Positions 55,671-64,000 of a stretch of 64,000 nt of DNA are shown here, one piece after another (the first letter of the stretch is position 1; every line of letters begins with the position of its first letter). The translations under genes were made by a program, and so were the position numbers. Source of the stretch: Sphingobium sp. Z007 (GTDB lineage Bacteria > Pseudomonadota > Alphaproteobacteria > Sphingomonadales > Sphingomonadaceae); the NCBI RefSeq assembly GCF_900013425.1, contig NZ_FBXK01000005.1, positions 2,604,001-2,668,000 on the forward strand, given 5' to 3'. Under the pieces are notes generated by a model. The model did no database searches. It saw only the letters and a program-made list of their open reading frames with translations, and was not told the DNA's origin.

Positions 55671-56162
55671 TTGCGTCCGACCGAGCCTCTTCCCCTCCAT
55701 CATAGCTGGCCGCTCTATGACCTGCGTGAGCATCTTGCCCCGGTGCTGCTCGACGCCAGCATTGCGCGCAACGATGCCGCGTTGGCGGAACGGGGCCTGG
55801 GCCTGTGGCATTGCAACCTGGCCGACAATGCGCTGAGCTGGACCGCCGGGGTTTATGACATATTCGGGCTGGAACGGGACCGCGCGGTATCGCGTCCGCT
55901 TTCGGTATCGCTCTATACACCGGACTCGCGCGAAGCGATGGAGCGGCTGCGCGCCTATGCCATCCGCCACAAGCGCGGTTTCACCCTGGACGTCGATATC
56001 AACCAGATCGATGGCGCGGGCCAGTGCGCGATGCGGCTGATCGCTGCGCCTGTCATGGACGACGAAGGGATCGTGGTCGGGCTGCATGGCGTGAAGCAAT
56101 TACTGCCCCGCGGCGCGCCCGCGTCGCAGCGGCTGGACCCCACGATCTTCGTGATGCTGTAA
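55671..56162 (+). CDS. PAS-domain protein
   Basis: The 163-residue protein starts at a TTG (AGAAGGTG upstream). A single PAS-like domain follows a short N-terminal helix: ARNDAALAERGLGLWHCNLADNALSWTAGVYDIFGL, then LDVDINQIDGAGQCAMRLIAAPVMDDEGIVVGLHGV, a PAC-type strand set. No kinase or output domain follows. It probably acts as a stand-alone sensor or partner. It lies between the methyltransferase and rpe. Confidence 0.8.
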   Translation: MRPTEPLPLHHSWPLYDLREHLAPVLLDASIARNDAALAERGLGLWHCNLADNALSWTAGVYDIFGLERDRAVSRPLSVSLYTPDSREAMERLRAYAIRHKRGFTLDVDINQIDGAGQCAMRLIAAPVMDDEGIVVGLHGVKQLLPRGAPASQRLDPTIFVML

Positions 56163-56251
56163 CGGCCCGCAGGCGGGGGGCGGAAACAATCGCGACTCGC
56201 CTGCAAATGTGCGTTGCCCTCGCCCCCGGCGGTGATTAAGGCAAACGGTTA

Positions 56252-56914
56252 ATGACCCGTCCCATTCTCATCTCGCCCTCCATTCTCTCCGCCGATTTCG
56301 CCCGCTTGGGCGATGAGGTCCGCGCCATCGACGCAGCAGGCTGCGACTGGGTGCATATCGACGTCATGGACGGGCATTTCGTGCCGAACATCACGATCGG
56401 CCCGAACGTGGTGAAGGCGCTGCGCCCGCATACGACCAAGACGTTCGACGTCCATTTGATGATCTCGCCGGTCGATCAATATCTCGAAGCCTTCGTGGCG
56501 GCGGGGTCCGACATCATCACCGTCCATCCCGAAGCGGGTCCGCACATCCACCGCACCGTCCAGCATATCAAGTCGCTGGGCGTGAAGGCGGGCGTCGTGC
56601 TCAATCCCGGCACACCGGCCAAGATGCTGGATTATCTGATCGATGACGTCGACCTGATCCTGGTGATGAGCGTCAACCCCGGTTTCGGCGGGCAGAGCTT
56701 TATCGAAAATCAGCTACGCAAGATCGAAGCGATCCGCAAGATGATCGACAAATCGGGCCGGGACATCCGCCTTCAGGTCGATGGCGGCATCGATTTCACC
56801 ACCGCGCCCAAGGCGATCGATGCAGGTGCCGATGTGCTGGTCGCGGGCACCGCCACCTTCCGCGGCGGCCCATCCGCCTATGCCGACAATATTCGGAAGC
56901 TGCGGGGCGGGTGA
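56252..56914 (+). CDS. rpe: Ribulose-phosphate 3-epimerase
   Basis: Rpe converts ribulose 5-phosphate and xylulose 5-phosphate. The 220-residue barrel shows [54 protein letters not shown] and [13 protein letters not shown]. These contain the His/Asp metal ligands and the catalytic Asp pair. Its stop overlaps the GTG start of the heparinase-like gene (GTGA). Confidence 0.97.
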   Translation: MTRPILISPSILSADFARLGDEVRAIDAAGCDWVHIDVMDGHFVPNITIGPNVVKALRPHTTKTFDVHLMISPVDQYLEAFVAAGSDIITVHPEAGPHIHRTVQHIKSLGVKAGVVLNPGTPAKMLDYLIDDVDLILVMSVNPGFGGQSFIENQLRKIEAIRKMIDKSGRDIRLQVDGGIDFTTAPKAIDAGADVLVAGTATFRGGPSAYADNIRKLRGG

Positions 56915-58677
56915 ACGACCACCGGCGCATCGCCAGCCGCTCCACGCCCGACGCCGCGCCAGAGGCCGGCGACGACGGCATAGAGCAGGGCAAGCGCCTC
57001 ATCCGCGTCGCGGATGACAAGGGATTGTCGCTGGCGCAGAAGATCGCCAATCAATTCTATCTGCTGAGCTGGAAGACGCCGATCCACGGCCGCAAGCTGC
57101 GCGGCAAATATCCCTTGAAGCTGCTTGCGGTGCCCGACGACGTCATCCCCGGCGACAGCCGGGCGGGCGCGGCGATGCGAGCGGGCTATCTGCTGTTTCG
57201 CGGCCACAAGCTGCCGGTCGATGCGCTCGACTTCGCCAAGCTGGCGGTCGGCCCGGCCTTTGCCGACTATCTGCACGGCTTCCGCTGGCTGCGCGACCTG
57301 GCCAGCAGCGCGACCCGCGAACAGGGCGCGCCGATCGCCGAAGCGATCATGCGCAAATGGCTGTCGACGCATCATGAAACGCCCAGCGAACCGGCCTGGC
57401 GCGCGGACAATGCGGGCTGGCGGCTGCTATTCTGGACCGCGCACGCGCCGCTGATCCTCTCATCCAGCGACCTGGTCTATCGCTCGCTGGTCTTGAACTG
57501 CATCGCCCGCACCGCCCGCCATCTGGATCGCAGCGCCGACAAGGCGCCGATGGGCCTGCCCCGGCTGGTCGCTTGGTGCGGCATCGTCGCCGCCGCGCTG
57601 CTGATCCCCGGCGGGGGCCCGCGCAAGCTGTTCGGCGAAGCGGGCCTCAAGCGCGCGATCGACAGCGGTTTCCATGCCGATGGCGGCATCGTGTCGCGAT
57701 CGCCGCTGGCGCAGCTGGAGGCGGTGATGCTGCTGTCCATGCTGCGCGCCGTTTATGACGTGCGCCGGGAAGCGCCGCCCGCCTGCCTGATCGAAGGATT
57801 GAACCGCGCGGTCCCGGCGCTGCTGGGCCTCACCCATGGCGATGGGGGGCTGGGCAGCTGGCAGGGGTCCGGCGCGATCGATCCCGACCTGGTGTCCGCC
57901 GTGATCGCGGCCAGCCGGGTGCGCGCCCGGCCGCTGCGCCAGGCGCGCGACTGGGGCTATCAACGGATCGCCGCGGGATCGACCGTGCTGCAGATCGACG
58001 CCGCCCCGCCCCCGGTGTCGCGCCTCGCCGAAGCGGGCTGCGCATCGACCGGCGCGATCGAGATCAGCGACGGGCCGCTGCGGCTGGTCGTCAATTGCGG
58101 CGGCGCGGCGTTGGAGGGGGCGTGGATTCCCGCCGATCTGGCGCAAGGGCTGCGCACCACCGCGGCGCACAGCACGCTGGTTCTCAACGACAGCAATTCC
58201 ACTGCGCTGCTGCCCGACGGGACGCTGGGCAAGGGCGTGACCGAAGTAGAGCTGAACCGGCAGGAGCTGGACAATGGCAGCCGGCTGGACCTGTCCCATG
58301 ACGGCTATGTCCGCCGCTTGGGCTATGTCCATCGCCGCCTGCTGATGATGAGCGGCGACGGCAAGGAAATCCGGGGCGAGGATATGCTGACCCCGGCCGA
58401 ACGCCGCCGCAAGCCCGGCAAACAGCCGGTGCAGTTGCGCTTCCATCTGGCGCCAGGGGTCGAACCCACGCTGACGGCGGACAATATGGGCGCGGTGCTG
58501 CGCATCGACCATGGCGCGCTGTGGCAATATCGCACCGGCGCGGGCGTGCTGAGCATCGAGGACAGCCTGTGGGTCGACGGCGACGGCCGCCCCCATCCGA
58601 CCAAACAACTGGTCGTGACCAGCGAAGCGCTGCCCGGCGGATCGAGCATCGGCTGGTTGTTCAAGCGGGTCGGGTGA
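56911..58677 (+). CDS. Heparinase II/III family protein
   Basis: The 588-residue protein has an N-terminal helical region ([26 protein letters not shown]) and a C-terminal beta-sandwich typical of heparinase II/III proteins: [38 protein letters not shown] and [15 protein letters not shown]. The start GTG overlaps the rpe stop. No signal peptide is visible, so the substrate and location are unclear. In many alphaproteobacteria such a gene lies near the RsmB-type gene and purH. Confidence 0.87.
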   Translation: MNDHRRIASRSTPDAAPEAGDDGIEQGKRLIRVADDKGLSLAQKIANQFYLLSWKTPIHGRKLRGKYPLKLLAVPDDVIPGDSRAGAAMRAGYLLFRGHKLPVDALDFAKLAVGPAFADYLHGFRWLRDLASSATREQGAPIAEAIMRKWLSTHHETPSEPAWRADNAGWRLLFWTAHAPLILSSSDLVYRSLVLNCIARTARHLDRSADKAPMGLPRLVAWCGIVAAALLIPGGGPRKLFGEAGLKRAIDSGFHADGGIVSRSPLAQLEAVMLLSMLRAVYDVRREAPPACLIEGLNRAVPALLGLTHGDGGLGSWQGSGAIDPDLVSAVIAASRVRARPLRQARDWGYQRIAAGSTVLQIDAAPPPVSRLAEAGCASTGAIEISDGPLRLVVNCGGAALEGAWIPADLAQGLRTTAAHSTLVLNDSNSTALLPDGTLGKGVTEVELNRQELDNGSRLDLSHDGYVRRLGYVHRRLLMMSGDGKEIRGEDMLTPAERRRKPGKQPVQLRFHLAPGVEPTLTADNMGAVLRIDHGALWQYRTGAGVLSIEDSLWVDGDGRPHPTKQLVVTSEALPGGSSIGWLFKRVG

Positions 58678-58766
58678 GGCCGGTTAGGGCGTGGGCTGCC
58701 TGGAAACGGCCATTTGTGGGCATCCGTGTCGAATACAAACACAACCAAAACTTGCCTTAGCTGTGG

Positions 58767-59231
58767 CTACTCCCAAGAGAAGAAGGTGCGTAGTTTGCAA
58801 TTGGATGGGGATTGCCCCTCCTCAAATAGCTCCACCCGATCAATTGCGTCCAATTGAGGTTGTGTGAACGGATTCGGCGATTTGAAATAGGCCGCTGCGT
58901 GTTCGCCATTCCAGATTGCTATCTGGTAGACGCCTTCCACTCGCGTTTGTGAAAATCGTGCGGGCCTGTCGGACGAGCGAGCCTTAACGATCTGACCTTT
59001 CGGACGACTGGCCCAGCCTATTCCATTCACTTCCAGAGTCCCGAAAGCTCCTTCCCAGCGGAAGCTGCCCCCATGTATCCCACCTTCCAAAGTCGTGACC
59101 TTCTCACCATCTCGCAGGTCGATAATCGGCGAATAGCCACAGAAACGTTCCGGCCCCATAATCTCGCTAGCTTTCGCCGGAATGGGGGCTACCGCTGACA
59201 GCATCAATGCTGCTGCAATCAATATCCTCAT
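58767..59231 (-). CDS. Hypothetical secreted protein, low GC
   Basis: The 154-residue protein has a signal peptide (MRILIAAALMLSAVAPIPAK) ending near ASE. Beta-rich segments follow, with a possible disulfide pair (FCGYS and NCKLR). I recognise no family. The gene and its flanks (about 58700-59340) are clearly less GC-rich than the neighbouring operons and show more A/T third positions, so recent acquisition is possible. Confidence 0.65.
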   Translation of the reverse strand: MRILIAAALMLSAVAPIPAKASEIMGPERFCGYSPIIDLRDGEKVTTLEGGIHGGSFRWEGAFGTLEVNGIGWASRPKGQIVKARSSDRPARFSQTRVEGVYQIAIWNGEHAAAYFKSPNPFTQPQLDAIDRVELFEEGQSPSNCKLRTFFSWE

Positions 59232-59368
59232 GCTTGCCTCGTTAGTATACTCGGATGGCTAATATAGCTGTTTTCAATACGAAAGCGTGAGGGCCGAAAT
59301 CCATCCAAATCGGCCAATCTCTGCAGGTTCATAATCGAGAGCCGGGCACCTTGCCTTGACGCACCCCA

Positions 59369-61315
59369 TCACTGCCCCGCTGCCGGCTTTAAATATTTGT
59401 CGAACCACGCCACCGTCCGCGTGAGCGAATCGAGCTGGTTCTCGCGCTTCTGAAAGCCATGGCCCTCGGCGGGGTAGAAAATGGTTTCGACGACATTCCC
59501 CTTGGCTTTCAATATGTCATGCACTTCCTGCGCCTGCCCGCGCGGCACGCGGATGTCGTTTTCGCCCTGGATCGTCAGCAGCGGGGCCTTGGCCGCGCGG
59601 ATATAGGTGAGCGGCGAGGCGGCATCATAGACTTTGGGATCGCTCTCCGGCGTGCCGAGCAGCCCGCGCTGATAGGCTTTCAGTTCCTCGTCCTGGTCGC
59701 GATACATGGTGCGCCAGTTGATGATGCCGAACCATTGGACCGCGGCGGCGAACGCGTCGGGCGCGCGGCCGATTGCCATCAGCGTCATGAAGCCGCCATA
59801 GCTGCCGCCGAAGATGCCGACCCGCTTGGCATCGACATAGCCGCTCTTCACCAGAAAATCCTTGGCCGCGATCGTGTCCTTCAGGTCGCCGCCGCCCAGA
59901 TCCTTGTAATTGCCGTCCTGGAACGCCTTGCCATAGCCGGTTGAGCCGCGGAAATTGGGCTGGATCACCACATAGCCGCGGCTGGCGAAGGCGGTGGCGT
60001 AGCGGCTGTAGCCGTCCTGCGCCTGACCGGTGGGGCCGCCATGGGGCAGGACGATCGCGGGATTGCCGCCGTCGCGTTTCAGGTTTGCAGGCATGGTGAC
60101 GATCGCGCTGACCAGCGTGCCGTCGAAACTCTTGTACGTCACGACGGTCGATTTGGGCAGCACGTCGGGCTGGAGGCTGGCGATGGCAAGCTGGGTCGCG
60201 GGCCGCGACGCGCCGGTCGCCAGATCGTAGAGATAGAGGTTGGCCGGCGAATCCGCGCCCGAATGATTGACCATCAGCGTGCGGCCATCGGGCGATCGCG
60301 GTTCGCGGCCGACGGGATAATTGACGCCCGGCGGGATCGGCAGGGCGGTTTCCGCGCCGGTCGCCACGTCATAGGCGTAGAGCGTGCTGCGCGTATCGGC
60401 GTTGGTCGCGAAGATCAGCGTCTTGCCGTCGCGGGTGAAGAGGCTGGCGGTCTGCTCCCAGGGCGTGGGTTTCAGCCATTTCCAGCGCTTGGCGGCGACA
60501 TCGTAGAGGCCAGCGTGAATCTGTCCCGTGCCGACATCGGTGTTGACCGCGATCCATTGGCCGTCGGCGGTCGCGTCCGCCGCGGCATAGACGGTGTCGG
60601 CCTTGGCGATCAGCCTGGTCGCCGCGCCGCTCGCGAGGTCGATCCGCCACACTTCGCCGACCTTGGAATCGATGCGGTCGCGATTGGCGATCAGCGCTTT
60701 GCCTCCGTCGATCCAGGCGATCGGCGTCCAGCCATATTGCGGGTCGGCCTCCTTGGTCAGCACGCGCACCGTCCCGCTGGCGTCCATCACCGCGACATTG
60801 GTCTGGCCCTGCGACTTGAGTTTGGTCGACAGCGCGACCAGCCCGCCGACCCGGCCAGGCAGCATCCCGCTCTCCCGCCGGTCGGGCGTGTTGGTGAGGT
60901 TCTCGACCGCGCCGCCATCCACCGACACCCGATAGATGTCGCTATATTCGTTGCCGCCGACATCCTGCTGGAAATAGAGATATTGGCCGTCCGCCGACGG
61001 GGTGAGGCCGGTCTGCGCGTCGTCGGACTGGGTCAGCTGCACCGGCCAGCTGCCCGCCGTGTCGGTCCGCCAGATATTAGTGCGGCCAGTGAGGTTGGTC
61101 GCGACGAAAATCTGCTTGCCATCGATGCTCCACGCCGCGCTGCCCAGCGTGCGCGACGCGCCGATATCCGCGACCGGCACGGCGCGCGCCTTGGGATTGA
61201 CCGGCGATTGCAGGCTGGCGGGATCGGTGATGGGCCGGTCGGGGGTCGCGATCTGCGCCTCTGCCGGCAAGGCCAGAAGCAGCGGCAAGGCAGTGGCGAC
61301 AAGCAGACGGCGCAT
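59369..61315 (-). CDS. S9-family prolyl oligopeptidase-type serine peptidase, exported
   Basis: The 648-residue enzyme starts at the ATG at 61315 with a signal peptide ([20 protein letters not shown]). An N-terminal beta-propeller ([31 protein letters not shown] and similar blades) precedes the alpha/beta hydrolase domain. The serine is in [11 protein letters not shown], the aspartate region is QGENDIRVP and the histidine is in AEGHGFQ. It cuts short peptides in the periplasm. It is divergent from purH. Confidence 0.94.
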   Translation of the reverse strand: MRRLLVATALPLLLALPAEAQIATPDRPITDPASLQSPVNPKARAVPVADIGASRTLGSAAWSIDGKQIFVATNLTGRTNIWRTDTAGSWPVQLTQSDDAQTGLTPSADGQYLYFQQDVGGNEYSDIYRVSVDGGAVENLTNTPDRRESGMLPGRVGGLVALSTKLKSQGQTNVAVMDASGTVRVLTKEADPQYGWTPIAWIDGGKALIANRDRIDSKVGEVWRIDLASGAATRLIAKADTVYAAADATADGQWIAVNTDVGTGQIHAGLYDVAAKRWKWLKPTPWEQTASLFTRDGKTLIFATNADTRSTLYAYDVATGAETALPIPPGVNYPVGREPRSPDGRTLMVNHSGADSPANLYLYDLATGASRPATQLAIASLQPDVLPKSTVVTYKSFDGTLVSAIVTMPANLKRDGGNPAIVLPHGGPTGQAQDGYSRYATAFASRGYVVIQPNFRGSTGYGKAFQDGNYKDLGGGDLKDTIAAKDFLVKSGYVDAKRVGIFGGSYGGFMTLMAIGRAPDAFAAAVQWFGIINWRTMYRDQDEELKAYQRGLLGTPESDPKVYDAASPLTYIRAAKAPLLTIQGENDIRVPRGQAQEVHDILKAKGNVVETIFYPAEGHGFQKRENQLDSLTRTVAWFDKYLKPAAGQ

Positions 61316-61468
61316 AGGGACTCCCCCAATAGTCATGATGGCGGACACTATCGAAGCCGCGTTCCACGCCAAGCGGAATCGCGCTTTGCCCCTGTATTTT
61401 TGCGCTGCCGGGGCTTATGGGGCTGGCGCAAAGCCGTCCTGCCCTTCGCCTGTAGAAAGCCCCTGTCC

Positions 61469-63058
61469 ATGACCGATGTTCCTATCAAGCGCGCCCTGTT
61501 GTCCGTGTCCGACAAGGCCGGCCTCATTGAACTGGGACGGGCATTGGGCCAGCATGGCGTGGAACTGGTGTCGACCGGCGGCACCGCCAAGGCGCTGCGT
61601 GAGGCGGGGCTGGAGGTGAAGGACATTTCCGACCTCACCGGCTTCCCGGAAATGATGGACGGCCGCGTGAAGACGCTGCACCCCAAGGTGCATGGCGGCC
61701 TGCTCGCGGTGCGGGGCAACCCGGAGCATGTCGCGTCGATGAACGAACATGCCATCGGCGCGATCGATCTGGTCGTCGTCAACCTCTACCCCTTCGCCGC
61801 CACAGTCGCCAAGGGCGCCGAGCGCGAAGAGATCATCGAGAATATCGACATTGGCGGCCCGTCGATGGTCCGTTCCGCCGCGAAGAATCATGAGAGCGTG
61901 GCGATTGTCACCGATCCGGCCGACTACGCCAGGCTGATCGCGGAAATGGCGGAGAAGGGCGGGGCGACCAGCTATGATTTCCGCCGGATGCTGGCCGCGA
62001 AAGCCTATGCCGCCACCGCCGCCTATGATTCGATGATCGCCAGCTGGTTCGCCTTCGCCGATCAGGGCGTGATGTTCCCGCAGACGCTGGCGGTGGCGAG
62101 CACGCTCTCCACCACGCTGCGCTACGGCGAAAACCCGCACCAGTCCGCCGCGCTCTACCTGCCCACCGGTCCGTCCGCCAAGGGCATCGCTCAGGCGCAA
62201 CAGATCCAGGGCAAGGAACTGAGCTACAATAATTATAATGACGCCGACGCCGCGCTGGAACTGGTCAGCGAATTTCGCGACGGCCCGCCGACCGTCGTCA
62301 TCGTCAAGCACGCCAACCCCTGCGGCGTCGCCACCGGCGAAACCCTGATCGAAGCCTATGAGGCTGCGCTCGCCTGCGACAGCGTATCGGCCTTCGGCGG
62401 CATCATCGCCGTCAACCGCCCGCTCGACGGCCCCACCGCCGAGGCGATCAGCGGTATCTTCACCGAAGTCGTCGCCGCGCCCAACGCGAATGACGAAGCT
62501 AGGGCGATCTTCGCCAAGAAGAAGAATCTCCGCCTGCTGCTGACCGGCGACCTGCCCGATCCCGCGCGGACCGGCCTCCAGATCAAGAGCATCGCGGGCG
62601 GCCTCCTGGTGCAAAGCCGCGACAATGGCCAGGTGACTCAGGACGCGCTCAAGCTCGTCACCAAGCGCGCACCGACCGATCAGGAGTTGAAGGACTGCCT
62701 GTTCGCCTGGACCGTCGCCAAGCATGTGAAGTCGAACGCCATCGTCTATGCCAAGGACGGCAGCACCGCGGGCGTCGGCGCGGGCCAGATGAACCGCCTC
62801 GAATCCGCCCGCATCGCCGCGTGGAAGGCGAAGGACGCCGCCGAAAAGGCCGGCTGGTCCACCCCGCGCACGATCGGTTCGGCGGTCGCCTCCGACGCCT
62901 TCTTCCCCTTCGCCGACGGCCTGCTGGCGGCGGTGGAGGCCGGCGCGACGGCGGTGATCCAGCCGGGCGGCTCTATCCGCGACGATGAAGTCATCGCCGC
63001 GGCGGACGAAGCCGGGCTGGCGATGGTCTTTACGGGCATGCGCCACTTCCGCCACTGA
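61469..63058 (+). CDS. purH: Bifunctional AICAR formyltransferase/IMP cyclohydrolase
   Basis: PurH performs the last two steps to IMP. The 529-residue product shows the N-terminal cyclohydrolase domain ([51 protein letters not shown]) and the C-terminal transformylase with the Lys-His pair in [11 protein letters not shown] and the end [13 protein letters not shown]. The ATG at 61469 is chosen; the frame upstream is the antisense of the peptidase gene. Confidence 0.97.
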   Translation: MTDVPIKRALLSVSDKAGLIELGRALGQHGVELVSTGGTAKALREAGLEVKDISDLTGFPEMMDGRVKTLHPKVHGGLLAVRGNPEHVASMNEHAIGAIDLVVVNLYPFAATVAKGAEREEIIENIDIGGPSMVRSAAKNHESVAIVTDPADYARLIAEMAEKGGATSYDFRRMLAAKAYAATAAYDSMIASWFAFADQGVMFPQTLAVASTLSTTLRYGENPHQSAALYLPTGPSAKGIAQAQQIQGKELSYNNYNDADAALELVSEFRDGPPTVVIVKHANPCGVATGETLIEAYEAALACDSVSAFGGIIAVNRPLDGPTAEAISGIFTEVVAAPNANDEARAIFAKKKNLRLLLTGDLPDPARTGLQIKSIAGGLLVQSRDNGQVTQDALKLVTKRAPTDQELKDCLFAWTVAKHVKSNAIVYAKDGSTAGVGAGQMNRLESARIAAWKAKDAAEKAGWSTPRTIGSAVASDAFFPFADGLLAAVEAGATAVIQPGGSIRDDEVIAAADEAGLAMVFTGMRHFRH

Positions 63059-63125
63059 TGGATTGTGTCAGCGCGGCCTTGCCCCGAGTGAGGTCGCGCA
63101 GGCATTATCCCCGGTACCCATGCCG

Positions 63126-63821
63126 TCAGGGCGCGCTCGGGTCGGCATTGCTGTGCCAGTCATAGGATTGCGGGAAGAAACCAGTCGGCCCATAAGCCAA
63201 GGCCAGTCGCTGGGCATCACGCGCAAGCTGTGACAGGGGATTGTCGGAAGGACTTTCTCCGGCATTCGCGGTCATCGAACCGATCTTGCCTTTGTAAAAT
63301 TGCTCCAGTCCAACCCATGTGCCATCCAGCATGCCCGCTCTTCGCCCGCGCCAATCCTTCAGGCAGCGATTGAACGATTGCACGACATCGCGATAATCTT
63401 CTTCCGGCACGGAGAATGCGCGGCTTTCCGCCGGTCCCTGGCTGCCCCCATTTTCTGATGCACTGCGCCAAACACGCACGGCGATAATGCGGCATTTTCG
63501 TTTGACCTCGGCGTCATCGACGTCTCGGTCCCGCCACATCATCAGGCAATTGGCCGGCCGCGGCGTGAAATCCAGCACATAATCGTAGCGGCCGAAAGTA
63601 GGCGCGATCTGCAAGCGCATCGCGCCATCGTGCGTTAACGGTGGCAGCTTTAATTTGCCTCTTTCAATGACATAGCCGTCTTTGAGCGGCCCATCGGCAT
63701 AGCCCCCCGTCCGCTCCGTCCCGCTCAGAATTTCCACCAGCCAGTCCGGCATCACATTATTGGAGCAGCCGCCGACCTGCGGGAGCACGAGCATGAGGGG
63801 CAAAAGGCGGTGCAGGCGCAT
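63126..63821 (-). CDS. Hypothetical lipoprotein
   Basis: From the ATG at 63821 (GGGAGGAAAGGCC upstream) the 231-residue protein opens with a lipoprotein signal ([18 protein letters not shown] before the Cys), a reasonable lipobox. The rest is beta and mixed ([32 protein letters not shown]). I recognise no family. Function is unknown. It converges on purH. Confidence 0.65.
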   Translation of the reverse strand: MRLHRLLPLMLVLPQVGGCSNNVMPDWLVEILSGTERTGGYADGPLKDGYVIERGKLKLPPLTHDGAMRLQIAPTFGRYDYVLDFTPRPANCLMMWRDRDVDDAEVKRKCRIIAVRVWRSASENGGSQGPAESRAFSVPEEDYRDVVQSFNRCLKDWRGRRAGMLDGTWVGLEQFYKGKIGSMTANAGESPSDNPLSQLARDAQRLALAYGPTGFFPQSYDWHSNADPSAP

Positions 63822-64000
63822 GGCCTTTCCTCCCGCGAAGCGCGCAACACCGTCAAGCACCAATCCCTTCGCACCCGCAAAATCGCGGAAATCAGCCACT
63901 TTTTATCAAGTGGCCTCTTTTCATCAACGGCCTGTGCGCTTATTTAGAGCATGACCCTGTTTCCACGTCAGACGCGGGGCAGACAATCAGAACAATGTTC
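63822..64000. other. Window end, no gene supported
   Basis: This stretch is relatively AT-rich. An 11-base palindrome GAAC-AAT-GTTC lies at the last bases. It may hold the promoter of the lipoprotein gene and of a gene beyond the window. I see nothing else. Confidence 0.4.

Noticed and set aside
63985..64000. GAAC-AAT-GTTC at the end of the window as a LexA site
   Set aside because: The spacer and half-site orientation do not match GTTC-N7-GTTC, and there is too little sequence to judge.

Overview
The window looks like chromosomal DNA of a high-GC alphaproteobacterium, most likely a sphingomonad (Sphingomonas/Sphingobium type). The evidence is a CckA-type hybrid kinase and the CtrA inhibitor SciP, a GAAC-N7-GAAC LexA box at recA, an EcfG-type GGAAC-N16-CGTT promoter, COQ9, an SDHAF4-like protein, short-form HisG, and several copies of the GTTCGGGCTGAGCTTGTCGAAG-like palindromes common in sphingomonad intergenic regions. 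Nearly all of it is housekeeping DNA. I see no prophage, insertion sequence, CRISPR array or rRNA operon.

Layout. 1-9 kb: a periplasmic cyclophilin cut by the window edge, tRNA-Glu, recJ, and the tamA-tamB outer-membrane assembly pair. 9-13.7 kb: an APH(3')-I-like phosphotransferase, a transglutaminase-like protein, SOS-controlled recA, a one-domain response regulator and an orphan gene. 13.7-21 kb: cckA, a DUF2062 protein, smpB, dapA, a lytic transglycosylase and greB, which is flanked by two copies of a hairpin repeat. 21-26 kb: a LysR remnant, a long-chain acyl-CoA synthetase and ruvAB with a ParDE-type toxin-antitoxin pair inserted between ruvA and ruvB. 26-32 kb: a ClpP-like protein, a DUF1345 protein, and the reverse-strand runs hisG-hisD-nusB-thiL and mnmA plus a small zinc-ribbon protein. 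32-42 kb: sciP, two GlsB-type stress membrane proteins, an RND efflux adaptor/pump pair, a DUF445 protein, and a divergent EF-hand/TonB pair.

42-46 kb is the riboflavin cluster ribD-ribE-ribBX-ribH. Its RibB protein has three parts: an N-terminal helix-turn-helix, a DHBP synthase, and a RibA-like domain without the zinc ligands of GTP cyclohydrolase II. An 18-base palindrome lies just upstream of this gene and I found no FMN riboswitch. A self-regulating riboflavin enzyme is the most attractive candidate for an undescribed system here, but this is inference.

46-64 kb: an Old Yellow Enzyme, an EamA transporter, COQ9, feoAB, ssb, galU, a small SDHAF4-like gene, htpX, an RsmB-type methyltransferase, a PAS protein, rpe, a heparinase-like protein, an S9 peptidase, purH and two orphan secreted proteins. 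Functional themes are DNA repair (recJ, recA, ruvA, ruvB, ssb), envelope biogenesis and quality control (tamAB, slt, htpX), CtrA-pathway control (cckA, sciP), and cofactor, amino-acid and purine synthesis.
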